A DNA stretch of 64,000 bases, from assembly GCA_002917075.1 (NCBI GenBank), contig NTMA01000003.1:248001-312000 (forward strand), in the 5' to 3' direction. The DNA comes from Hawksworthiomyces lignivorus (lineage: Eukaryota; Ascomycota; Sordariomycetes; Ophiostomatales; Ophiostomataceae). Under the pieces are notes generated by a model. That model was not told where the DNA came from, searched no databases, and saw nothing but the letters and a program-made list of their open reading frames with translations. Below, one piece after another: positions 24,501 to 36,539 of the stretch (within the stretch, counting starts at the first letter, position 1; each line of letters opens with the position of its first letter). A program made the translations under genes and the position numbers.

Positions 24501-27488
24501 CATACCTCCCTGGCCTGTGAAAAGGGGGAGATGTGGGCTCTGGACCGCGCTCAGCATCCAGTCGATCAGTGGCAATGAGAACCAAAAATCAGCTGCCATC
24601 GTTCTTCTGGAGCTTCTGTTCTTTTTTGTGGGAGTTCATTTCTGGTCTCTCTGTTCTCATTGGATGGGATGGCTTGTTCTTTTCTCTCTTGTCCCTGGCT
24701 GAAGATCGGCTTACGTACAGATGTAGATGCATATTTCTGGATTTACTCACGTCTTAACAGGTACGGATTAGCATACAGGCGCGCAAAACCTGCCGAGATG
24801 CTATCTCGCTAGCGTCTCAATCAAGTCAGCTCAGGTCAGGCGAGTTGACTGAGCAAAGGTGTGACGACTGCTGGTGCGTAAAAGGTCCTTGAACGAATCT
24901 ACTGCGTAGGAGAGGAAACCACCACGCCACGACAAGGGGACCTCTTTTTTTTTGTGGAGAGCCTCGCGTCCGGGGCAACTGTATAGAAGACTGATCGGAA
25001 GCGGCGATTGGATTCGAGCCGCTGAAAAACCACGCACAATGCCTGTTTTGCCCCGAGCAGAGTCGCATGCGTCCCAACAAGAGAATCCGCGGGTTGCATC
25101 TGCTATGTAATCTTTTCAGTGCCAGCGTCAATTCCAATTTCAGCTCTTCTACTTTCCCTTCACTTTTCATCATCTTGTAACGCATAGAAGAACACAAAGA
25201 GCTCGGTCTCTCACAGACCGCTCAAGGCTGAAGAGCCCGCCGCCAAGCCGGCTGAATTGCCATCTTCAATGATGAGTCGAAGGGACTCTGAGGCTATCAA
25301 ACACAGGCGAGAAAAATAAATGCAGAGCAAAACTGAGCTACTTGCAGTTTGTATACGAGTACGTGCACAGGTGACGTACATTACGACTTCTATACTCCCA
25401 AGGCATAAATGTGGAAACTGCCAAGAAATGAGGGGAGACTAAGAGTGGCTGGTGCGAGTAACATGAATCTGCTGCAACACTCTCAGTGCGTAAGAGATAA
25501 GATGCGATATGATCCCTCTTCTAGAAGAGATCGCCAACCGAGGGAATGGGCAACAGCAGCAGAGGGGCCATCTACGATCATACCGACAGGAAAGGTGTTG
25601 TCGTCAGGCCGCAAGGATACCGTAACGCTGCTGAAACGGTGAAATGATAATTGGTAGAGAGATAACTGTTCAAGCTGGTGTAGAAGATATTCATTTGGTA
25701 GGTAAAGATATTTCAAAAAAGGAAAGGACAACAATCACTTTCATGAAAGGACGAGGTATACGGATGTGGAGGATCACAATTTGCTGTCTATTCTATAAAA
25801 AGCTGGTAAGAAGTAACGACTCGATTTCCTAAAAGGGATTCTCTAAATATACGAGAATAGAAGAAATACGAAACGCATCTGAAAAAAAGGAAGTGAACAC
25901 GATATCACTTTAAAAAAGAAAAGATACTGCTCATCGTCTCGTGACCAAGCCTCTGTTGTTCGTGGCTAGTATACGACACTCTTCTGTGCCCTCTTCTGCT
26001 CGGCGCGTAGCTCTCCGCTCAATGCAAAAAATGATACTTCTCTCATCTTGTACTTGTTCCCCGGTTTTGCAACATGGCGCGTGTCCTTTTCTTGTGCGTC
26101 CCTGCTTCCCATGTGGCAGTTGAAAAGATGCTTGCGGAAGATGCTGCATCCATATTTCCCGTTTTTTCTCTTTTCTTGTTCTGAATTTCCTGTTTCGCTG
26201 CTGTGATCTCTGATAGGAAGGAAAGGGACAGGCACGAGGATCTGTGACATTCAAGACGATCATTGAGGGCACATCTGAATAAAGTAAAACGCCACATACA
26301 TACATAAGACAACCAAAGTACAAAGGGTCAAAGGATCCGCAGCGGGCTATCTGATATGAACGGCAGATGTACCCCAGGCTGAAGTATATGGCGGTGGGCC
26401 GCATCAACCGCAAAAACTTTACAAGCTGCAGGATGCGATTGCAGCGGCAGCGGCAATGACGATCAAGTGCACAACGATGGCTCCGCTTCTGCGTCCTTGA
26501 GAGGAAAGACATTGCTTGTTAGTTGCCTTCTGTGGATGGAATAAGTTGTTACCCAGGGAGTAGAGTGAGCTGTAAGAAGCATCATGAAAGAACATAATTG
26601 GAATAGAGCCGTAGCAACTCTTCCCAGGCTGTGCCTTTGCAAATTATCCAAAACTATTATTCTGTTTCATCAGATAGGCTACGTTCCTCTGTCTCGTCTT
26701 TCTTCTTGCACGCACCAGCTGCTCAACTAAAAAGGGAACTCTTCCCTTGGAAGTCGTCGACTGAAAACACGCACTCTTCTACCGCTGTAGCCGCTTATAC
26801 ATGAAACTTTTCAAAATAACATGATGAAGGGTGTGGTAGGAGAGATATCACACCCTTACACGAACAGACACACAGATTTGGACGTGCAGAACTGAAGCGT
26901 CCCGCGTGTGCCTCCCTGTCTCTCTCATCTCCTGGTGGACTCGCATCATAAAGTCAATATAATCAATTATCCGAAAATAAGAAAAGAGGGTGTCGAAGAT
27001 AGAGTGTAAGTGGCTGGAGGAAAGATTAGGCGAAGCCAAGCGAGACAAAAGCGTAATGCACATCTGTAAGAAGCAGTGAATGTTTCATATATGCAATATA
27101 TGGCAAGTGGAGCCGCATGAAGTCAGAAAAAAGAAGATCTCTCTCAGAAACAAAGTTCATCCAAATATGTATGTTTGTGCTGCGCAGATTGATTGTCTTA
27201 TTCATGCTTTCAAAATATACTTGTATTTCAAAAAGGCAGAGTCTCCACCAACCTGATACAAAATGAAATACAGTCTAGTCTGGTCAGTCACCCAAGTTCT
27301 CTTATCAATCACTAGATTCTGCTTCTTTGCTATTTTTCAAAATGATGTTTCTCGGCATGTTACGGCTAATTCCGTTATGAAACAGCGTCGATTCCTTTTT
27401 GTAGAAGGGGAAACCAGGGAGACTAAAGCGACAACCAAAACATCCAAAAGAGACATGGCAGATAAATCGTCCAAAGTGACGAGTTTTT
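21506..27488. other. 6-kb interval without a recognisable gene
   Basis: This is the longest gene-free stretch in the window. It is mixed AT-rich and purine/pyrimidine-skewed DNA (for example purine-rich on + around 22180-22350). Open frames reach 193 codons (25931-26512, minus) but carry no known motif and have codon content unlike the real genes nearby. The left end should hold the ferric reductase promoter and the right end the 3' flank of the 1037-aa gene. A long noncoding RNA or a multi-exon gene of short exons cannot be excluded from sequence alone. Confidence 0.45.
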
Positions 27489-30400
27489 TTACAGACACAA
27501 TTCGTCATCGCTGGTGGTAACGTCGTGCGTTGGCCGGTAGTTATAGCCGCCTGTCGATACTCGCTTCTGTGGCATGGTTCCGACTCCAATGGATCGCGTA
27601 GCATTGCTGTCCAAGCTGGCCAGGGGTATACGCGTCGTAGCAGCGCCGCTACTCTGCTTGTTCTCCCAGTCATCGTCTGCCTCGCTAGCTCCTGAGCTTT
27701 CTTGCCCCTCCTCGTCATCAGAAACGAGGCTTAAGAGTGTACGTGTCAGTTGGCGTTGTTTGGTATCGGACCGTCTGTGGCGTGTGCGCCGCGGTTTCCG
27801 GGGTGGCGATGCGGTCTCAGAGAACGGTATTATGTCGCTGCGTACGGGATGAATACACGCATTATATGCAGGAATAACAATCGTCATTCTTTGTCTTGGC
27901 GTTTGGGGCGATGACGCAGTCTGTTTGTTTGTTCTCTGTCTGCCAAAAGCGTATCCTGTATCTAAGGTAGGCATAAGAGAGGACGAGAATGATGGGGATG
28001 GTAATGCGAGAGGTAGTGATAACCTCGGCGCTGCTGCGGACATTTTTGTTGAAGGGTCTTTTGTTGTTATTTCATTGGCGCTCTTGCACCATCCCATGTC
28101 GCTTTTCCGATTTCGTCTCGAACGTCGTCCTGTATCGCTAGGTAGCACTTTTTCGCTGACGACGACCCATTCACTGATCCCTTCTTCCCATCGGTATCCA
28201 GAAAACAGCGCTGTTGGAGGTGTGGCGAGACTATTGGAGGGCATCATGGCTGCCTCTGTTGCAAAGGTACCCTCCTGCAAACCGGTCGGCTCTAGCGTGT
28301 TACCAGCTTCACTCAACTGGGCCTTTGCGAGACTCTCCGCGAAGGCAAGGTCACGCAGGTCGTTGGAGCGGTTTGCTAAGAGGAACGCGCTGTCAGCTTG
28401 CATACGCTTGAATAGTGCTTCATTGGAGTCGGAAGAGAAGCAGCTGCTGAGGCGGTTGGAAACTAGAGCGCAAAGCCGGCTGAGATAAGTACGGCCAGAT
28501 GATATATCGGTTGCGGATACAGGTGAGGCGCCTCGTCCGCAGCTTTCAGCTACTAAGGTAATGAAGGTGACGGCCGCATTGTATAGAAGCCTTCTTTCTT
28601 CCGTATCAGCCTCCTTTGCGACCTCGTTGCATATCGATGTGCTGTCGGAATGCTGTGCCCCGTTCCCAGGCGCTTCAACATCTCTAATGATCGTGCTGTT
28701 TTTCATCAAGTTTCCGGTCGAACCAGAATACAATAGAAACCATGCCAATGCAAGGACAAACCGGCGTGGAGCAGTGCGGACGCTAGTTTTCACCATTTCG
28801 TCCCCTGATTTCGGTTTCCTTCCCCTTCTTGGCTTTTGCTTTACTGCTGCTGTTGATACCAAGGTCTGCTGGATGATAATTGAAAACCGCCTGAGTGCTG
28901 CTGGTGCGGTAATCGTCCCTCCATCGTGTCCTTCTATTGCCGCTTCTTGCTGGAGAATCACGACGGCTGTGATATTGCTTATAATACTAACAAAGGTGTG
29001 ATAAGACGAAGATAATAGGGATGATGGGCTGGTGGTAATACAATTGCTGTCGTCACCGTGATGTCGGCGCCGACTCGAGTCGTTCAGATCCTCTTCAGGC
29101 TTCGACTGGATCAAACGTGTGGCTACAGTTGTCAAAAAGCCAAGAAGGCCATCTTCATCATAAAGAGAGGCATTCCTGCTAGACAACGCTCGAATTAGGG
29201 GTCCCCAAAGACTGCTAAACGCTCGTGTAGACAGCCATGACACAGGAAGGTCTTGGCTGTCGAGAAGTTCGCCTAGTTTGCGGAGTAGAAACGATATTCG
29301 ACTAGTCTCTGTAGCATATTGGAGAAGGAGATGTAGCGATGCAAGGGGTCCTTCTAGCGGCGAAAACGTGTTACTGACATCGTCAGGCTCTGCGAAGCCG
29401 CAATGGTCCCCAGCCAGAGATCTTCTGTCGCGGTCAATAAGCGCATTCAAAAGCTCCTCTGCCTCAGCATTTGCGTGCATTTGCATCAGCCACCTTATCA
29501 GAAGTTGGACAAAAGACTTATGTAACAGGCCTTCGGAGCAGGCTGTCGTGATAATGTGAATGCCATGTGCGCGGACGACTGTCCGAAGATGTTTCCAACC
29601 ATTGGAGCTGTTTCCAAGAGACTCGAGATCACTGAAGATCTCGGAGGAGACCGTAGGTAGGGAGGGCGGGCGAGCAGTCCCGCTCTCTTCTGCATCTTTA
29701 AGTATTTCCTCTTCGCATGTAGTTATATATTGGGGGACCTTGCGGAGACACATGGCGAGGAGAGAGCTCGACTTGTTGGCAGTCGTCAACAAACTGGATG
29801 TAGCCCGAAGTAGAGCTTCAATGGCTCGAAAGATAGATTCGTACAGTGGATGTAGCTCAGGAGGCGTCGATTTGCGAAAGCTTAGCCACTCATTATCTAT
29901 GAGAGACCTGCTACTACTGCTGCTGCTGTTGCTGCTGCTGCTTCTGCCAGCGCTGATGCTGCTTCTGTTCCCACTTCGCGGAAGGCTGTGGTAATAGCCG
30001 CGATACCGGAAAGTTGAAGTGGTGTGCCTTGCTCTGGATGTGTCTCCATCAGATGCAGGGGATGCTTTAGCATTTGTAGATAAGCTGGACATGATCGGTG
30101 ACGATGGAAGTGAGCGCGCCTCCCTCTGCTTCTTTGCTCGGCTGAGAACCGGAGTCGCTACTGTAACTTCACCAGGTGCCGCGTAGTGCCCACGCTGTTG
30201 CTTGTCAGACAGGCACTTGAGGTGATCCGGCCTCTTCGTCGCATTATTCACTCCATCTTTTGCAGTATGTTCTGCACGCCGGTGCTGACGCTTTGTTCCT
30301 TTGAGTGAATATGTGTACCGCACCCGTTTCCGATCGGGAAGTTCTTCTGCGGAAACCGATCGTTTGCAGCCGTATTGTAAATCCGGAGTGATCTTGCTAT

Positions 30401-30602
30401 TTATGCTTGGCGCAGATCTGCCCGTCTCTCGACGCAGAGCTGCCAGGTGCGAAAGAAGCGGTCGCAAATACCGGTGACACCTCGTGGCCGTCCAAGGCTG
30501 CTCGAGTGCTGCGCCGTCCCGCTGAGGTTGAAGGATGTCACTGTTTCCGTGACGATAGAGAGGCTGCGGAAAGTCCATTTCTTCTGCCGTAGCTGCCGCC
30601 AT
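27489..30602 (-). CDS. large unrecognised protein with an AT-hook-like motif
   Basis: Single-exon frame of 1037 aa starting with ATG at 30602. I do not recognise the family. The N-terminal 240 residues are basic and low-complexity, with a poly-Ser/Asn tract at about 221-233. From about 243 (STPPELHPLYESIFRAIEALLRAT) to about 500 there is a helical, globular-looking region with LRTVVRAHGIHIITTACSEGLLHKSFVQLLIRWL. At about 591-600 KPRRGRKPKSG resembles an AT-hook (core RGRK/P), suggesting DNA binding. Another helical stretch follows, then a basic PPRKPRRTRHRR segment and a Ser/Asp/Glu-rich tail (SLVSDDEEGQ). A nuclear, possibly chromatin-associated role is an inference from these features only. 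The length, the sustained open frame and the alternation of globular and low-complexity parts support a real gene. Confidence 0.85.
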   Translation of the reverse strand: MAAATAEEMDFPQPLYRHGNSDILQPQRDGAALEQPWTATRCHRYLRPLLSHLAALRRETGRSAPSINSKITPDLQYGCKRSVSAEELPDRKRVRYTYSLKGTKRQHRRAEHTAKDGVNNATKRPDHLKCLSDKQQRGHYAAPGEVTVATPVLSRAKKQREARSLPSSPIMSSLSTNAKASPASDGDTSRARHTTSTFRYRGYYHSLPRSGNRSSISAGRSSSSNSSSSSSRSLIDNEWLSFRKSTPPELHPLYESIFRAIEALLRATSSLLTTANKSSSLLAMCLRKVPQYITTCEEEILKDAEESGTARPPSLPTVSSEIFSDLESLGNSSNGWKHLRTVVRAHGIHIITTACSEGLLHKSFVQLLIRWLMQMHANAEAEELLNALIDRDRRSLAGDHCGFAEPDDVSNTFSPLEGPLASLHLLLQYATETSRISFLLRKLGELLDSQDLPVSWLSTRAFSSLWGPLIRALSSRNASLYDEDGLLGFLTTVATRLIQSKPEEDLNDSSRRRHHGDDSNCITTSPSSLLSSSYHTFVSIISNITAVVILQQEAAIEGHDGGTITAPAALRRFSIIIQQTLVSTAAVKQKPRRGRKPKSGDEMVKTSVRTAPRRFVLALAWFLLYSGSTGNLMKNSTIIRDVEAPGNGAQHSDSTSICNEVAKEADTEERRLLYNAAVTFITLVAESCGRGASPVSATDISSGRTYLSRLCALVSNRLSSCFSSDSNEALFKRMQADSAFLLANRSNDLRDLAFAESLAKAQLSEAGNTLEPTGLQEGTFATEAAMMPSNSLATPPTALFSGYRWEEGISEWVVVSEKVLPSDTGRRSRRNRKSDMGWCKSANEITTKDPSTKMSAAAPRLSLPLALPSPSFSSSLMPTLDTGYAFGRQRTNKQTASSPQTPRQRMTIVIPAYNACIHPVRSDIIPFSETASPPRKPRRTRHRRSDTKQRQLTRTLLSLVSDDEEGQESSGASEADDDWENKQSSGAATTRIPLASLDSNATRSIGVGTMPQKRVSTGGYNYRPTHDVTTSDDELCL

Positions 30603-32380
30603 TCCTTCTCATTCGCACATATGTCCCTGCTATACCACCATATCCCTTTTCAGTAAGTTTTCCATCCACGGCCAAGAGTTCAGGCAGTTCCTGACCGCGA
30701 CAAAGAGGGCTGCTAAGAGTATCCAAAAAAAAAAATATCCCAACAGTTCAGAAACGAATAAGTTCTAAAGATTCATGCCAAGTCGTTAAGTGTAACCAGG
30801 AGATGTATATGGGGTAAGGCTGAGCATGCATGGAGAAAAAAACAACATAGGCCCAAACAGCAACTCGCCGGCAGAATGAAGAACGTCAATAAATGACCCT
30901 TGCAGTAAGTATGTTTCTTCGCCCTGGATTCGCAATATAATATTAGAAGATGAGGGTAACGATGTTGGCGGAGATGACGCTGTTGGGTGTTGGAGGGTTG
31001 GCGCGAAGAAGAGCAAAAGACACGCAAACATGAATGAAAGTCAGATAATAGGCGTAGAGCTGAAGCTCGTTTGCAGTTGTTTACTTATTGCCTCATTAGG
31101 CTAGCGCAAAGCGCATCAACGCGGCGAAACGGCTTTCAGCGGTCAAAAGACGAACGGCAATTCGAGAATTACAAGGGTCTCTGATTGGCGGAGATGGTGC
31201 GGATTTTTTTCGCCAAAGAGTATTTTATCACGCTTTTTGGTCCCAGCTTTTTATTTTTATTTTTATTTTCTAATTATTTTGTGGAGCGCTCTTGCATTGT
31301 GCAGCTCCGCTAACTCCCGCCGGCAACGCTAAGAAAATTTTTGAAGCAGGAAAGGACGGAGGGAGCGGACAAGGTGAGAGGCACATTGCTGCTCGTACTC
31401 GTACGAGGTAGCCGCACTGGTGCAAAGTTGGCGAGGAAAGAGCGAAGCGCGAGCAAAGTCAAGTGTACAATGTAGGCTTAATGGCTTTAGAAAGGAAACT
31501 GCGAGTATGGAGGTACTCGTACATACACTTCATACGTGCGCTAGCTACGAATTAAAGATACTGAACCCTACGAAAAAGAAGGAGCCAACAAGATCCCCCA
31601 TTCCTCAGATCCGCCTCTTTCCTCGGTTCTGCTTTCCCACTCACATTACCTATAACAAGCGCAGAGCACTTTAGGTTTCCCCTCGTCTTATTGGCCCAAT
31701 TGGTTCCATTGAGCATCGAAACCTTTCCCTCTCTTATTTTTTGTTATCCGAAAAAAAAAGTTTCTCACGAGAGCATCATCTACATACTATCTATCTCTAT
31801 CTCTTGCTTGACTCCAGTCTTTATTATCCCTTCCACTGCAGGGCTCTCGTTTGGACCTGACAGTAATATAATCTGAGACTTGTACTATCTATTTCTTTTT
31901 ATGTTTTAGATTTTCTCTGGTTTGGGATTAAAAAGTTTGTAATACCATCTTTGTCTTCTTGGTTTTTCTTTTCTTTTTTTTTTTTTGCGGCGGCATTTTG
32001 CAGCACCCCAAAAGCTTCTTCCCTCGCGGCTTTAGCATATTTCCTGCTTTTAAAGCTCGAAACTCGGCTTTTTCGTATCTTTTCTATTCTATTATAGCCG
32101 TTCTTCGCATCTGGCGGCCTTCGAATCCCGTCTCTTTACCAGTCGCTTTCACCGTTTCTCCGGCCCGGCTCTTCTTCCAAGTCGGTTTCATTGTACGATA
32201 AGATCTCTTCCGGTCTTGGGTTCTTGGTTCAGCCAGCACACGGTGTATTAGGGTGCAATTAGGTCAAAAGCGGACCGAAACAGGCTTCTTTCTTCTTTCC
32301 GCAGCCTCGTTTTGCCCTTCAGCAGCATAGAGGCACGCCGGTATCTTTGTATCTGCTTCTAAGAGAAAAAAGCTTGAACC
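30603..32380. other. divergent intergenic region between the AT-hook-like gene and CLU1
   Basis: About 1.8 kb between two genes transcribed away from each other, so it carries both promoters. The stretch 31600-32380 is strongly T/pyrimidine-rich, as is common in fungal leaders of highly expressed genes. No ORF of interest was found. Confidence 0.5.
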
Positions 32381-35300
32381 ATGGCTACCTCTGAGGACCA
32401 AACCAATACCCCTCCAGCTGTTGCTGGTAAGTAGTTCTACCTGTGATCTCTAGGCACTAGTCTTTGTATGCGCAGCTTGCTAAATCTAACGTAGAGGAAA
32501 ACAACACCTCTCCCGAGAATGCTGTTGCCGAGCAGGTGGAGGACGGCGAGCAGGCTGGTGAAGGTAAGATGACGTGCCCCTCAGCTGGATGGCGCATCAC
32601 AGCTTTGTTGACTTGTGTGCCTATTTAGAGTCCCTCTTCAATCTTACGATTGTCCTGCCGAAATCTTCCGAAAAGCTGTCGCTCATGGTACGCAACATTT
32701 CCAGTCGACTTGGGCCAGCCTCTTTACTGTCTTTTACGGCTATTCGTTTCTAACACCTCTCCTCCTTACAGATCTACTCCCACGAGCAGGTTAGCGAAGT
32801 CCGCCAGTCGATCATCGAATCCCCAATAGCCCAGCAGTACTCCTGCTTCCACCTCGAATACAAGGGCGAACGAATCAACGAGTTCGGTCAGGTTTCCGAG
32901 ATCAAGGACCTCACGCCCGAGGCGGAAATCCATGTTGTCGAAGATCCTTACACCGAGAAGGAAGCTCGCCTCCACGTCATTCGGATACGGGATTTGATTG
33001 GCGCCGCTGGTGACCGTCCGGATACGGTGCACGGCGTTCTGCCTGGCCTCTCTCTGTTCGACAGCGTCACCATCGAGGCCACAGCAGCGTCCGAGGCTGC
33101 CCCGGTTGAATTCGACTTCAACGCCCCCGCGGACCTGGCCTCGATTCTTCCCCGCTCCTCGGCTGACGAGCCGCTGGCACCGAAGACCGTCAAAGCGCTC
33201 CAGATCTCGCCATGGAACCCACCGCCAGCTCACCTCCGCCAGAAGGGTCATCTTCTGTACCTGATCGTCACCACAAACGAGGGCGAGCAGTTCCAGATCA
33301 CGTCTCACGTGGGCGGCTTCTTTGTGAACAAGTCCTCCAACTCCAAGTTTGACCCTTTCCCGCGACCTGCCCCGAAGGCTCACTCCGCGCACTCGCTCTT
33401 GTCTCTGATCGAGGAGCTTTCGCCTTCCTTTGCATCGAGCTTCGTCAAGCTTCAAGAGCACAATTCCCGCCGCGACCCTCTCTCGACTTTCCAGATCACA
33501 AACGCGCTACCAGCTGCTCCATGGCTGGTTCCAGCGCAGCCCTCCACGTCGTCTGCGCACAGCGCTGATATTACCCGCACGCAGGAGGCTTTCCTGATTG
33601 CTGGCACCGAGAACGTCGATAACCTGCGCGACTGGAATGAGGAGCTGCAGTCTGCGCGCGAGCTGCCCCGAGAGACTGTCCAGGACCGCATCTTCCGCGA
33701 GCGCCTTGTTTCCAAGGTGTTTGCAGACTACATTGATGCTGCGACGCGTGGTGCTCTTCTCGTTGCGAATGGCGAGGTTGGTCCCTTGAACCCGACAGAG
33801 GGGCGCGATGCTCAGATCTTCGTGTATAACAATATCTTCTTCTCGTTCGGGGCAGATGGTGTCGGCACCTTCACTTCTGAGGGCGGTGACGAGGCTGCTC
33901 GCGTTGCCACCGGCAAGGACGTGGCTGGTGTGCGCCGCGTGAACCAGCTCGATATTGAAGGCCTCTACTCTCCTGGCACGGTTGTCATTGACTACCTCGG
34001 CAAGCGGATTGTTGGCCAGAGTCTGGTGCCGGGCATCTTCAAGCAGCGGGAGCCGGGTGAGAACCAGATCGACTACGGCGCCGTTGATGGCAAGGACGTT
34101 GTCGCCGCCGATGAGAGATTCGTGAAGACATTTGAGAAGCTGTCGCAAGCTCTCAACGTCAAGCGCCATGCCGTTTGGGACAAGGACGGCAAGCGCTTTG
34201 AATTGGAGGGCAGCGTGGAGACCAAGGGCCTGATGGGCACCGATGGCCGCAAATACGTCCTGGATCTCTACCGCATCACACCGCTGGATATCTCCTGGCA
34301 GGAGGCTGGCAAGAGCGACGAAGAGAAGTCTGCTTATCCTCACCGTATGACGGTGTTGCGGCCTGAGCTGGTCGACATCTACTCCCGCTTCAAGATGCGC
34401 GAGTGGCTCGACGGCGAGCTCGCCAAGCGTGCCGCAGCCAAGGCCGAGGGCGCAGATAAGGAGAAGAACACTGAGGCTACTGCGGAGGAAGATGCTCCGA
34501 AGACGGACAAGCCGGCGGCCGAGAGCGAGGAGGACGATGCTGCTGCCGAGGGCGAGGAGAAGAAGTCGTTGGACAACCGCATCGACGTGTCAGATTTCAA
34601 GTTTTCGCTGAATCCTGACGTGTTCAGCGGCCAGCTGCCGCAGACCGACGAGGAGAAGGAGCAGATGGAGGCCGACGAGAAGGAAGTGCGCGCCGTGTGC
34701 CAGTACCTCCACGACGTTGCCATTCCGACATTGCTCTCCGATCTGAGCGACTCCGAAATCAGCTTCCCCATGGACGGCCGGTCGCTGAGCCTGCTGCTCC
34801 ACAAGCGCGGTATCAACATCCGTTACCTCGGCCGTGTCGCTCAGCTGAGCGATGGCCAGCAGCGGCTGAAGTGCCTGCACGACGTCGCCGTGCGCGAGAT
34901 GATCTCCCGCGCATTCAAGCACATTTCGGCCCGGTATCTGCGCTACCTGCCGCTGCCGTTGAGCTCGGCGTGTCTGTCGCATCTTCTGAACTGCTTGGTC
35001 GGCGCCGGCCTCAATGCCAAACCCACTGCCGACATCGACTCGTCGATTCGCAATCTCTATGACGATGCCGACCTTGCCTTTGAGAATGTGACGCCCGAGA
35101 GCCTGCGGGACGCTGTCGAGGAGGAGACGGCGCGCCGTTTCCGGTTTGCTCTACCAGCAGACTGGCACTCTGAGATGACCGGCCACCTGCAGCTTCTTCG
35201 CGAGGTGTCCCTGAAGCTCGGTATCCAGATCCAGAGCAAGGCGTTCGCGTTTACCTCGGACGCGGCCGCGGCAGCGGAGCAGCAGCAGAATAGCGCCGCA

Positions 35301-36539
35301 AACGGCAGCGCCACCAACGGCGCTGCTGCCAACGGCGCTGCGAACGGAGAGGGCAGCAAGAAGAAGAAGAAGAAGGCGGCTCGTGACGGGTCGCCGTCTT
35401 CGATCGACTCAGAGGCTCGCGCCGCTGTTGCCCGGCCGGCGCATACATTTTCGCCAGACGACATTGTCAACGTCGTGCCCGTAGTCAAGGACTCCGCGCC
35501 GCGGAGCTCCCTGGCTGAGGAGGCTCTGGAGGCAGGCCGCATCTCTCTGTCGCAGAACCAGAAGAAGATCGGCCAGGAGCTGCTGCTCGAATCGCTGTCG
35601 CTGCACGAGCAGATCTACGGCATCCTGCACCCCGAGGTGGCCCACGCCTACCACACGCTGTCCATGTTGTACTACCAGATGGACGAGAAGGACGCGGCTA
35701 TTGAACTGGCGCGCAAGGCCATCATCGTGTCGGAGCGCGTGGTGGGCGTGGACAGCCAGGAGACGCTGCTGGACTACCTGAACCTGGCGCTGTTCCTGCA
35801 CCAGCAGGGCAAGAGCGCGCTGGCGCTGGAGTACGCCAAGCACGCGTTGCGCGTGTGGCGCGTGCTGTACGGACCGGACCACCCGGATGTGATCACGACG
35901 GTGAACAACGCGGCGGTCATGCTGCAGAGCATGAAGGCGTACCACGAGTCGCGGCGGTGGTTCGAGGAGTCGCTGCGGGTGTCGGAGCTGGTGTTCGGCC
36001 GGGCGTCGCTCAACTCGGCCACGCTGCTGTTCCAGCTGGCGCAGGCCCTGGCCCTGGACCAGGACAGCAAGGGCGCGGTCAACCGCATGCGCGAGAGCTA
36101 CAACGTGTTCCTCAACGAGCTGGGCGCCGACGACAAGAACACCAAGGAGGCCGAGAGCTGGCTGGAGCAGCTGACGCAGAACGCCGTCTCCATCGCTAAG
36201 CATGCCAAGGATGTGGAGGCCCGGCGCCTGCGCGCTGGCATTCGCTTCTCGACCCGGGGGGCTGCTGCCGGTTCAGTCGTGGCTGGCGCGGCTAGCGCGG
36301 CTACCGGCAGCGCCGTGTCTTCCGCCGTGGCCAGCAGCGCCAAGGATGCCGCAGCCGCAGCCGGCGTCGCCGCGGCAGGCGGCAAGCCGGCCATGGACTC
36401 GCGGTCTATCGACGAGCTGATCCGGTTCATCGAAGGAACCGATGGAAAGAAGGGCGGCAACAGCGGCAGCAGCAGCAGCGGCAAGAAGCGCGGCGGCGGC
36501 CGAGCAAACCCCAAGCGGCGAACTGCGACTGCCGCATAG
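32381..36539 (+). CDS. clu1: clustered mitochondria protein (CLU/TIF31)
   Basis: Cytosolic RNA-binding protein needed for normal mitochondrial distribution; in yeast it also co-purifies with eIF3. Model join(32381..32426,32495..32563,32629..32687,32772..36539), 1313 aa, close to the family norm of about 1300. Three tiny 5' exons encode an acidic N terminus and the beginning of the ubiquitin-like region (ESLFNLTIVLPKSSEKLSLM / IYSHEQVSEVRQSI). The CLU domain spans roughly 340-590 (DWNEELQSARELP, GRDAQIFVYNNIFFS, GTVVIDYLGKRIVGQSLVPGI). A Glu-rich linker around 555-610 is followed by the p135-like central part (ISFPMDGRSLSLLLHKRGIN, CLHDVAVREMISRAFKHI). A Lys-rich insert then precedes TPR-like repeats at about 975-1150 (ALEYAKHALRVWRVLYGPDHPDV). 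The C-terminal tail is Ala/Gly/Ser-rich and basic. Confidence 0.96.

Noticed and set aside
25931..26512. 193-codon minus-strand frame in the gene-poor interval
   Set aside because: No domain, signal peptide or family resemblance, and irregular composition; length alone is not enough.
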